Assembly (NCBI GenBank): GCA_965656525.1
Contig: CBFHKY010000009.1
Coordinates: 62,001 to 126,000, forward strand
From: Pseudomaricurvus sp965656525
Lineage (GTDB): Bacteria > Pseudomonadota > Gammaproteobacteria > Pseudomonadales > Cellvibrionaceae
Direction: 5' to 3'
DNA: 64,000 nt
Below, one piece after another: positions 49,456 to 57,480 of the stretch. Each line of letters opens with the position of its first letter. Position 1 is the stretch's first letter. The notes beneath the pieces are model-generated. The model was not told the DNA's origin. It did no database searches and was given only the letters and a program-made list of their open reading frames with translations. A program made the position numbers and the translations under genes.

Positions 49456-51171
49456 ATGTCGGGCATTAGAATTCTTACCGTAGATGATAACCCTTACAAC
49501 CGAGATATTTTAGCTTTCACACTGGAAGATGCCGGTTACGATGTTATACAGGCAGCTAATGGACAAGAGGCTGTCGATAAAATCCATGAAGATGACACTA
49601 TTGCATTGGTGCTCATGGATGTTGAAATGCCCGTAATGGATGGTCGTGAAGCGACGATTTACATTAAAAAACACTTTCTGGGTCGTTTTATCCCGATTAT
49701 TTTTGTCTCGGCAGAGCAAGAAGAGCAAGCATTAGCAGAGTGCTTAGATGCCGGTGGGGATGACTTTTTATCCAAGCCCTTCGGTCGCAGTATTTTATTG
49801 GCCAAAATTGCTGCACATTCACGAACACTCAGTCTATACAGTGAACTGCAAAGCATTAATCAACGCTTGTCGTTTCATAAAAATTTAATGGATCGTGAAC
49901 ACGCGATCGTAGAGCATATTTTTAAGAACAGCATGTCTCGGGTTGAGACCCAATGTCACAACCTTCATTACCATATATCGCCCATGTCCATGTTTAACGG
50001 CGATGTGCTGCTGGTGTCGCCGAGCCCCTCTGGTGGACTTTATGTACTGCTCGGCGACTTTACTGGGCATGGTTTGGCTGCGGCCATTGGCTGTCTGCCT
50101 GTGTCTGATGTGTTTTACAGCATGTGCGCAGTGCAGCTGGGTGTTTCCGAAATTGCTCAAGAAATTAATCGTAAGCTGCAAAATTTACTGCCCGGAAATA
50201 TGTTTTTCTGTGCCTCCATTATCGAGTTATCGGCAGGTGGAGATCGGCTAACGTATTGGGCCGGTGGTATGAATGATATACTGATCGTGAACCCCAAAGA
50301 CCATTCATTTACTGTGCTGCAATCACAGCATATGCCTTTAGGTGTGTTGAGCCCCCAAGAGTTTGATGCGAAATCGGATGTGATTACCACCCCAAAAGGG
50401 CATCGGTTAATTGTGTACACGGATGGCATTATCGAAAGTCAAAACCTTAATGGGGAATGGTTTGGGGAAGAGCGTTTGCACGCGTTAATCAAAAGCTATC
50501 AGTCAGGAACCTATACGGATCTCATCATCCATGCAGTGTCTGAGTATCGTGAAGATGGTGAGCAAACGGATGATATGTCATTAGCCGAGATTATTTTTAG
50601 CCCAATCATTTATGATCGCGACACCCAGTCTACAACAAAAGAGCCGGATGCAAAGCACAGAGCCATTCCTTGGCAGCTGTCGGTTCACCTGTCTGAAAAA
50701 GACATGAAGCATAATGATGTTATCAACCAGTTGGTTAATCTCATTAAAGACAAGGGGCGTTTAGCATCTCATTTGGATGTGCTGTACACCGTGCTCAGCG
50801 AACTGTTTAGTAACGCCTTAGAACACGGAATTTTACAGCTGGATTCTTGCAAAAAGAATGATGCCGATGGTTATGTTGAATACTATAAAGATAGAGAAAA
50901 AGCGCTAGAGCAGCTCAAATCCGCCTCGATGGATATCGACATAAGTGTCGCTGGGCCAGAACGTAATAAATTATTAATTAAAGTGACTGACTCGGGAAGT
51001 GGCTTTGATATTGATAACGCCACTCAGTTGCCGACAGCGCCAAATTGCCAATTACCTGAAGAAGGGGACCTGTCTTATGGTCGCGGAGTAGAGCTGGTGA
51101 CCTTACTGTGCGAAAGCCTCGTCTACAGTAATAATGGGCGGACAGTAGAGGCAGTCTACTGCCTAGATTAG
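49456..51171 (+). CDS. hsbR: Response regulator with PP2C-type phosphatase and anti-sigma kinase domains (HsbR-like)
   Basis: A 571-residue protein in three parts. A receiver domain (about 1-125; ILTVDDNPYNRDI, VLMDVEMPVMDG with the phospho-acceptor Asp, FLSKPFGRSI) is followed by a SpoIIE/RsbU-type phosphatase (about 170-390; GDVLLVSPSPSGGLYVLLGDFTGHGLAA; TDGIIESQN; DDMSLAEI) and an RsbW-like HATPase (about 410-571; VLSELFSNALEHG; VTDSGSGFDI). This matches HsbR of P. aeruginosa, which dephosphorylates or phosphorylates HsbA. It lies 12 bp after hsbA. Confidence 0.88.
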   Translation: MSGIRILTVDDNPYNRDILAFTLEDAGYDVIQAANGQEAVDKIHEDDTIALVLMDVEMPVMDGREATIYIKKHFLGRFIPIIFVSAEQEEQALAECLDAGGDDFLSKPFGRSILLAKIAAHSRTLSLYSELQSINQRLSFHKNLMDREHAIVEHIFKNSMSRVETQCHNLHYHISPMSMFNGDVLLVSPSPSGGLYVLLGDFTGHGLAAAIGCLPVSDVFYSMCAVQLGVSEIAQEINRKLQNLLPGNMFFCASIIELSAGGDRLTYWAGGMNDILIVNPKDHSFTVLQSQHMPLGVLSPQEFDAKSDVITTPKGHRLIVYTDGIIESQNLNGEWFGEERLHALIKSYQSGTYTDLIIHAVSEYREDGEQTDDMSLAEIIFSPIIYDRDTQSTTKEPDAKHRAIPWQLSVHLSEKDMKHNDVINQLVNLIKDKGRLASHLDVLYTVLSELFSNALEHGILQLDSCKKNDADGYVEYYKDREKALEQLKSASMDIDISVAGPERNKLLIKVTDSGSGFDIDNATQLPTAPNCQLPEEGDLSYGRGVELVTLLCESLVYSNNGRTVEAVYCLD

Positions 51172-51199
51172 CGTTTGAGCAGTCAACGAGAGCCAGACA

Positions 51200-52591
51200 T
51201 TAAAAAATATCATCACGTTGCAACACTGTAACCATGCTTTTGGTTAAGTGATGGACTTCATCGGTCGTCATGATAAAAGGTGGCATGACATAGACCAACT
51301 TACCGAATGGCCGAATCCAAACGTTGTGGTTTACGAAAGCATCTTGTATGACTTTCATGTTAACGGGATGCGCCATTTCCACCACACCGATAGCACCAAT
51401 GACTCTTACGTTGGCCACGTGATCAAAGTCTGCGCAAGGCGCAAGTCCAGCTTGAAGTTCACTTTCAATGCGTTTTACGTGCCCGTGCCAATCGCTATCT
51501 AACAGCAATCGAGTGCTAGCTAAAGCGGTGGCTGTGGCTAACGGGTTACCCATAAAAGTGGGGCCGTGCATGAACACACCAGCTTCCCCACGACAGATGC
51601 CATCGGATATTTTATCGTTACACAGTGTGGCGGCTAGGGTCATGTAGCCGCCAGTCAAGGCTTTACCCAAGCATAAAATATCGGGTGCTATATCGGCATG
51701 CTCACAAGCGAAAAGAGTACCAGTGCGACCGAACCCAGTTGCGATTTCATCAGCAATTAACAAGACGCCATAGCTATCACATAGCTCACGGATATAACGT
51801 AGATAGAGCGGTGAGTAGATTCGCATGCCGCCTGCNNNNNNNNNNNNNNNNNNNNNNNNNNNNNNNNNNNNNNNNNNNNNNNNNNNNNNNNNNNNNNNNN
51901 NNNNNNNNNNNNNNNNNNNNNNNNNNNNNNNNNNNCCTTGAACTACAGGTTCTAAAATGATGGCTGCCAGTTCATTCTGATGCTGCTTAAACGTATTTTC
52001 TAAGGTACAGAGGTAGTCAAGATTGACGGGCTCGGCAAACCCCAGCGGTGGTGCTTCTACAAAATGATGTTGAGTTAAATTGTTGGCAAACAAATGATGC
52101 ATTCCCGTTACTGGGTCACAAGCCGACATCGCACCAAACGTATCGCCATGGTAACCGTTACGCAAACTGAGCAGTTTGTTTTTTTGGGGTAATTGTTGGC
52201 TGTGCCAATATTGCAGTGCCATTTTGATGGCGACTTCGACAGCTACCGAGCCAGAATCGCTAAAGAACACTTTGTTCAAATTTCCGGGCGTTATCTGAAC
52301 CAACAGTTCAGCCAGTTCTGCTGCTGGCTGATGAGTTAGACCACCAAACATCACATGGGATACTTTGTCTATCTGTTGCTTGGCAGCGTCATTCAGGGTT
52401 GGATGGTTGTAACCGTGAATCGCACACCACCACGATGCCATGCCATCTAACAGCTCGCGGCCATCTTCGAGTACCAATGTGCAGTTATGCGCTGAGGCCA
52501 CAGGGTAAACGATTGGGGCTTCTAAAAAAGAAGAATAGGGGTGCCAGACATAGCGTTTGTCTAGATCAAGAATGTGCTCACTGTTGTCCAT
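51200..52591 (-). CDS. bioA: Adenosylmethionine-8-amino-7-oxononanoate aminotransferase BioA (interrupted by an N run)
   Basis: A PLP enzyme using SAM as amino donor in biotin synthesis (KAPA to DAPA). Conserved: YVWHPYSSFLEAP, DGMASWWCAIHGYNHP, SDSGSVAVEVAIKMALQYW, LLIADEIATGFGRTG, the PLP Lys in CLGKALTGGYMTLAAT, and MHGPTFMGNPLA. The 100-base N run (51836-51935) falls between EPVVQ and AGGMR, where E. coli BioA has one Gly; the true length is then about 430 residues. No other biotin genes are adjacent. Confidence 0.95.
   Translation of the reverse strand: MDNSEHILDLDKRYVWHPYSSFLEAPIVYPVASAHNCTLVLEDGRELLDGMASWWCAIHGYNHPTLNDAAKQQIDKVSHVMFGGLTHQPAAELAELLVQITPGNLNKVFFSDSGSVAVEVAIKMALQYWHSQQLPQKNKLLSLRNGYHGDTFGAMSACDPVTGMHHLFANNLTQHHFVEAPPLGFAEPVNLDYLCTLENTFKQHQNELAAIILEPVVQXXXXXXXXXXXXXXXXXXXXXXXXXXXXXXXXXXAGGMRIYSPLYLRYIRELCDSYGVLLIADEIATGFGRTGTLFACEHADIAPDILCLGKALTGGYMTLAATLCNDKISDGICRGEAGVFMHGPTFMGNPLATATALASTRLLLDSDWHGHVKRIESELQAGLAPCADFDHVANVRVIGAIGVVEMAHPVNMKVIQDAFVNHNVWIRPFGKLVYVMPPFIMTTDEVHHLTKSMVTVLQRDDIF
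51836..51935. other. Run of 100 N (assembly gap) inside bioA
   Basis: On the coding strand the left side ends CAAGG and the right side starts GCAGGC. One missing base would complete GGN (Gly) and give EPVVQ-G-AGGMR, the family sequence. The gap is therefore probably a single base. Confidence 0.95.
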
Positions 52592-52688
52592 GGGGGCCTC
52601 TCAATATCAGGAGGCCATTGTAGGTGGCTGACAATGAAACGCAAGTTAGACCATTGAATTGTCAGCCAGCGGTACAGCCATGAAGTGA

Positions 52689-54260
52689 TTAATTAAATCG
52701 CTCTACAAGCTGGAATTGACCCGTGGTGAGCTCGTTCACCTCTTGGTTCAGTGCGGCTGCAGATTCTGCCTCACGCTGTGTTTTGATGGCAATATCTGAA
52801 ATAGACTTGGTGTTGTTCTCAATTTCTACCGCCGTAGAGGATTGCTCTTCAGCGGCTGAAGCAATCTGTTGTGACATATCATCGATGGTGTTCACCGCGG
52901 CAAAGATCTTATCCAATGCTTCATTAACATGGTTTACCTCTTCAACGCTTTGCGTGGTCAGGCCCTCACAGGCTTGCATGCCACTTTTCGCATCGCGAAT
53001 GGAAGCGCTGAGTTTTTCAATGATATTTTGAATGTGCTGAGTGGATTCCTGGGTGCGCTGTGCCAGTGTGCGAACCTCGTCGGCCACTACTGCAAAACCT
53101 CGTCCTTGCTCACCGGCGCGAGCGGCCTCAATGGCAGCATTTAATGCCAATAAATTAGTTTGCTCTGCAATACTGCCAATCACATCCACCACAGATGAGA
53201 TCTCATCACTGTCAGACGCTAAACGAGTGACCACTGTCGCTAGCTCGGTCACGGTCTGTGAAAGCCCCTGAATGGCTGTGGAGGCATCGGATAGTACTTG
53301 GCGACCCTCACCAACCTGGTGAATCGCATCAGTGGTGGCAGTAGAAGTCCTGTTGGTCCCTTCGGCAACCTCATGCACAGCTTGTGACATTTGATGCATA
53401 GACAGTGCGACTTTTTCAGTCTCTTGTAGCTGCTCTGTCATGCCATTATGGGTATGACGGGCCTGAGTCAGTGCCTCCTCTGAGCGATCCATGACATGAC
53501 GTGACGATTCTACAAAACGTCTAAGAGCGGTTCTGAGTCGAGCTTTTAAGGCCATTTGAGCGAATAAGATCTCACCTTGAGCATCGGCGCGCCCCGTATA
53601 AATATAAGCGGCGAATGGGTCATGTACGGTTTCTCTGGCTTGCCGAAGCAGCTCACGGTTTTGCTGATATTGAACCCAATAACTTAATAGGCTGATTAGA
53701 GTGGCGGTAGCACAATGTACTATTACGGAGGCAACGGTAAGGCTAGAGCTTAACAATTGTCCAGCAAGCAGAAGTACGACTGAAGGAACGGCGACTTTTA
53801 AGAACGAAGTGGCCGGCTGTTGCCAGCGTTTCCAAAAAGAGATCGCATTGTCGCCTCGATTGACACGCTGATAGGTTTGCTCCGCTCTGGCAATCAACTC
53901 GGCACTGGCTTTCACACGCACAGATTCGTAGCCAGTTACCTTACCGCTCTTTTTTAACGGTGTGACATAAGCATCTACCCAATAATGATCGCCATTCTTG
54001 CAGCGGTTTTTAACGACTCCCATCCACGGCTTGCCGGATTTATTGGCATTCCAAAGCATTTCAAAAGCTACGGCCGGCATATCTGGGTGACGCAAAAGGT
54101 TGTGAGGTTTGTTGATCAATTCATCGCGAGAAAAGCCAGCAATGTTACAAAAGTGATCATTACAAAACGTAATAATACCTCGGGTGTCCGTTGCAGAAAT
54201 GATTTCCTGCTCTGGTTGGAATGTGACCTCGCGATTGGTCACCGGCCCATTGTTACGCAT
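52689..54260 (-). CDS. Aer-type aerotaxis receptor (PAS plus methyl-accepting domain)
   Basis: A 523-residue receptor. An N-terminal PAS domain (about 15-115; ITFCNDHFCNIAGFSRDELI, PHNLLRHPDMP) is of the FAD-binding Aer type. Two membrane segments lie near 155-195. The C-terminal methyl-accepting domain has the signalling tip AEQTNLLALNAAIEAARAG and RGFAVVADEVRTLAQRTQ. It should sense redox or energy state from the cytosol and control CheA. It is a single gene with no clear sigma-28 site upstream. Confidence 0.93.
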   Translation of the reverse strand: MRNNGPVTNREVTFQPEQEIISATDTRGIITFCNDHFCNIAGFSRDELINKPHNLLRHPDMPAVAFEMLWNANKSGKPWMGVVKNRCKNGDHYWVDAYVTPLKKSGKVTGYESVRVKASAELIARAEQTYQRVNRGDNAISFWKRWQQPATSFLKVAVPSVVLLLAGQLLSSSLTVASVIVHCATATLISLLSYWVQYQQNRELLRQARETVHDPFAAYIYTGRADAQGEILFAQMALKARLRTALRRFVESSRHVMDRSEEALTQARHTHNGMTEQLQETEKVALSMHQMSQAVHEVAEGTNRTSTATTDAIHQVGEGRQVLSDASTAIQGLSQTVTELATVVTRLASDSDEISSVVDVIGSIAEQTNLLALNAAIEAARAGEQGRGFAVVADEVRTLAQRTQESTQHIQNIIEKLSASIRDAKSGMQACEGLTTQSVEEVNHVNEALDKIFAAVNTIDDMSQQIASAAEEQSSTAVEIENNTKSISDIAIKTQREAESAAALNQEVNELTTGQFQLVERFN

Positions 54261-54437
54261 AATTTATCCTTAGACCTATATTTTTAGCCGCTGGTAGAAC
54301 CCTTACTCATAGCATAGTAATCATTGCCTAGAATGCACGTTATCTAACAACAATCAGTCAATCGCATTCTTTGAATAGAATGGTGCGCGAGATGACGAAA
54401 TCTATAGCAATCTACTTGGGTTCTTGAGTTTTTTGAG

Positions 54438-55202
54438 CTATGCGGCCTCGACGTTATTACAAAAGCTTGATATCACGGATTCCAGTTGTTGTTTGGTGGC
54501 AACTGGGCAATTCATAAATTCTATGCTGACTTCGGTATGCCGGTAGGGTCGTCGACAAAACCGGAACGCTTTAACCTTGGCTTCACAGCGAATTTTGATG
54601 TCATGAAGCAGCTCAAATTCACACAGAGAAATGTGACCATTACGCTCGAGTTGATCGACTATGTTGCCTCCAATGGTCAAGCGCATTCCGCCAGCTGAGA
54701 GGTTCGTCGCTGTGGCAAACCAAGTAGCGTTACGAGGCGATTCGAGCTTTATCGTGAGCGGGCTTTCCTTGCTCAGTTCAATACGAGGGTAGCGTCGACG
54801 CTGCCGATATTGCACGGTGTCTGGCAAAGTGAGTGTATAAATGAAGCCTGATCGGTTTTGCACAATGCTTTCAACGGTTCCAGTAAAGCTTAGAATCTGT
54901 CCATTATGATGATGTTTGACTTGAAATTGGTCTCCTACACGATGTGGCTCACCGTACGGTTGTGGGAATAGTTCATCCAGTTCGATGGTTTGTTCCTGCA
55001 TATTCACCGCGAGTATCATGCTCTGATATGTCCGCCCTGTTGCAGAGCAAACTACCTCTAATAGCTGTCGTTTCTCTTGCAGCGCTAACAGGTGGCGGTA
55101 GCGGTTAATCTGTTTAGCCAGATTCACAACAGACGCGGTGTGAGTTTGCTCCACTTGAGGTTGACGACGAATTTTTTGCATCACGGCTTGCAAAAATGAC
55201 AT
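54438..55202 (-). CDS. PilZ-domain c-di-GMP receptor (YcgR-like flagellar brake)
   Basis: A 254-residue protein. The N-terminal half (about 55-135) resembles a PilZN/YcgR_2 barrel (IELDELFPQPYGEPHRVGDQFQV). The PilZ domain (about 138-250) has the c-di-GMP motifs RQRRRYPRIEL (RxxxR) and NLSAGGMRL ([D/N]xSxxG). It should bind c-di-GMP and act on motility. It fits the chemotaxis and c-di-GMP genes nearby (Aer, GGDEF-EAL). Confidence 0.88.
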   Translation of the reverse strand: MSFLQAVMQKIRRQPQVEQTHTASVVNLAKQINRYRHLLALQEKRQLLEVVCSATGRTYQSMILAVNMQEQTIELDELFPQPYGEPHRVGDQFQVKHHHNGQILSFTGTVESIVQNRSGFIYTLTLPDTVQYRQRRRYPRIELSKESPLTIKLESPRNATWFATATNLSAGGMRLTIGGNIVDQLERNGHISLCEFELLHDIKIRCEAKVKAFRFCRRPYRHTEVSIEFMNCPVATKQQLESVISSFCNNVEAA

Positions 55203-55532
55203 GTAAGTCGACTCCTAAAAATAAGTTCTATCCCAGCCATGCATTGTGGCTAGGTTGTTCAATGCTAAATCATAGATAGCAACCGTTATGCCAAATTGAA
55301 AATGAACGGTGTGATTTTTGTTAACTTCAATAAAAACAATGACTTATTATTTTTTTGGCGAATTAAAACCGTTTGAGAGCCGTTTGGGTAGGGTATAAAT
55401 CTGCCGCCGAGCGGCAAGGGCGCGTCATACTAAAAATAGGGGATACTTGAATAAAGCGGAACATTTCCACCGCCGGTTAAAATCCGTACAATGTCGGCCC
55501 TTACGATTGTTCACCCCTAAAGGTAGCTACCA
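55203..55532. other. Gap between the PilZ gene and ttcA
   Basis: A 330-bp divergent intergenic region with no convincing ORF. It holds a hairpin AGCCA/TGGCT near 55238-55254 and a tight GC-rich hairpin TGCCGC (55402-55407) / GCGGCA (55411-55416) with a 3-base loop. Neither is followed by a T-run. Promoters for both flanking genes must lie here, but I cannot place them. Confidence 0.45.
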
Positions 55533-56432
55533 GTGACAGACACCCCCGAGCGAAAGCAGCGTTTAGAGTTCAACAAATTGCAAAAGCGCCTGCGGCGGAA
55601 TGTAGGCAATGCTATTGTGGATTACAACATGATCGAAGACGGCGATGTGGTTATGGCGTGTATCAGTGGTGGTAAAGACAGCTTTGCCATGCTGGACATT
55701 TTATTGAACCTGCAAAAAACCGCGCCGGTTTCATTCCAAGTAATTGCCGTAAACTTGGATCAAAAGCAGCCTGGGTTTCCAGAACATATTCTGCCTGAAT
55801 ATTTTGAAGCCATTGATGTGCCTTACTATATTGTCGATAAAGACACCTACAGTGTCGTACGGCAAAAAATCCCAGCGGGTCAAAAAACCTGTGGATTGTG
55901 TTCTCGTTTGCGTCGGGGCACGCTTTACGCGTTTGCGGAAAAAATCGGAGCAACCAAGCTGGCGCTGGGGCATCACATGGACGACATCGTTGAAACGTTG
56001 TTTCTCAACATGTTTCACGGCAGCCGTTTGAAGGCCATGCCGCCTAAACTGCGCTCCGACGATAAACGTAATGTGGTGATACGACCTTTAGCCTACTGTC
56101 GTGAATCTGACTTGATTGCTTACGCTGATTACAAGCAATTCCCCATCATTCCTTGCAACCTCTGCGGCTCTCAAGAAAACCTGCAGCGTCAGGCGGTAAA
56201 GAGCATGTTGCACCAGTGGGAAAAAGATGATGTCAGCCGTGTAGAAAGGATCTTCAAATCCATACAGAATGTATCGCCTAGTCAACTGGCTGACACACAG
56301 TTGTTTGATTTTGCGGCATTACCCCTGGATCGCAGTGGCGAAAGGGCTGATTACGATTATGATGAAGCTACGGTTGGCGCCTCTAATATTCCAGTCGGTG
56401 TCAATATTGTTGAAGCGATTGAAATCCACTGA
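55533..56432 (+). CDS. ttcA: tRNA 2-thiocytidine biosynthesis protein TtcA
   Basis: A 299-residue Fe-S-dependent enzyme that thiolates C32 in tRNAs. The PP-loop SGGKDSFAM (near residue 47) and the two CxxC pairs KTCGLCSRLRRG and PCNLCGSQ that bind the Fe-S cluster are present, with LGHHMDDIVETLFLN between. GTG start behind AAAGGTAG. It is one of several tRNA-modification genes in the window. Confidence 0.96.
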   Translation: MTDTPERKQRLEFNKLQKRLRRNVGNAIVDYNMIEDGDVVMACISGGKDSFAMLDILLNLQKTAPVSFQVIAVNLDQKQPGFPEHILPEYFEAIDVPYYIVDKDTYSVVRQKIPAGQKTCGLCSRLRRGTLYAFAEKIGATKLALGHHMDDIVETLFLNMFHGSRLKAMPPKLRSDDKRNVVIRPLAYCRESDLIAYADYKQFPIIPCNLCGSQENLQRQAVKSMLHQWEKDDVSRVERIFKSIQNVSPSQLADTQLFDFAALPLDRSGERADYDYDEATVGASNIPVGVNIVEAIEIH

Positions 56433-56590
56433 TGTCCATCCGCTTTGAATACACACCTGATTAACCCTTCTGCCACGGGGTTAATCAGTGCAGTAACCCG
56501 CTTATTGCTCATCAAGGGTTAAACGGTCGAACCTAAATAGCGGAAAGGGCGTGTATTGAAAAGGACTTTTGAAACCTGATGAATATCGTC

Positions 56591-57136
56591 CTAAGGCTCA
56601 TCCATTAACAACAGGCTATAGTTGGCAATATTGGCTTCATTCAATCGTTGGGTGCCACCTAAGTGCATCAAGCTCAAAATGGATACGGCTTCGGCCACAC
56701 TGGCTTCGCAGCGTTTTATCAACTGTGTGGCCGCGAGCATACTGTCACCTCTGCCGATAACATCGTCTACCAGTAAGACCCTGTTGCCAAAGCTCAATGA
56801 TCCAGAAGCAATATCGTAAGTGTCAGTTAGAGTCCCGTGTGTGTAATCGAGCCTTTCGACAGGGGCACGCTGCTCCCCATTTTTGCGAATCATTAGCAGA
56901 GGCTTGTTCAAGGCGTAGGCTAGATTAGACCCCAGCAAACAGCCAAAACCATCCAAGGCCGCAATGTGGGTGATGTCCCAATCCAAATAGCGTTGTACCA
57001 AAGCGTCAGTAATCATTCTGGTAGCACGGGGATTGGCAAACAGTGGGGCAATGTCTTTATACCATAAGCCCGTATCGGGCCAGTTTTCGATGGTAGGTGT
57101 GCAGGATCGGATTAAAAACTCATCAATTTGACTCAT
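56591..57136 (-). CDS. Adenine phosphoribosyltransferase-like protein
   Basis: A 181-residue type I phosphoribosyltransferase. The PRPP motif VLLVDDVIGRGDSMLAA is clear; LLMIRKNGEQRAPVERLDYTHG resembles the flexible loop of Apt. The usual DARGF segment is altered (ALDGFGCLLG), so the base specificity is less certain than for a canonical apt. It would salvage a purine base with PRPP. Confidence 0.75.
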   Translation of the reverse strand: MSQIDEFLIRSCTPTIENWPDTGLWYKDIAPLFANPRATRMITDALVQRYLDWDITHIAALDGFGCLLGSNLAYALNKPLLMIRKNGEQRAPVERLDYTHGTLTDTYDIASGSLSFGNRVLLVDDVIGRGDSMLAATQLIKRCEASVAEAVSILSLMHLGGTQRLNEANIANYSLLLMDEP

Positions 57137-57480
57137 ACTTTTGCCTTTTCTATCTTGAGCGCTCGAAATACAAAGATATTTCTTAATACGTAAACTTGGG
57201 AAACCTCAGAAACGGTCGTAGCCGATGTAAGGTATTTCATCACTGAAAAAATAACGTCAATATCGGGAAAAAGCGATAAAACCTTCTATCATCAAGTTAA
57301 GCGTAATACACAATGATAGGCTTAATACCTTAAGTGCCCATAGAAATGAAATATCGATAAACCATTACTGCCTTAAAGTATACGAGATAGCGAAAGAATC
57401 GATAAGATAACGCTATGCGAATACTCCATCACGCCAGCATCAGACGGCTCACTGGTATCGTCTGAGTTAAGGAACCAGCT
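57137..57480. other. Divergent gap between apt-like and GGDEF-EAL genes
   Basis: A 344-bp region without a convincing ORF. It holds a CTATCAT (57286-57292) / ATGATAG (57313-57319) inverted pair with a 20-base spacer and a GCCGATG segment that lacks a partner -35 at sigma-28 spacing. The right end carries AAGGA, the ribosome-binding site for the TTG start at 57481. Confidence 0.45.

Noticed and set aside
56753..56760. GCCGATAA on the plus strand inside the apt-like gene
   Set aside because: There is no -35 element at the proper distance and it lies inside coding DNA with no motility gene downstream.
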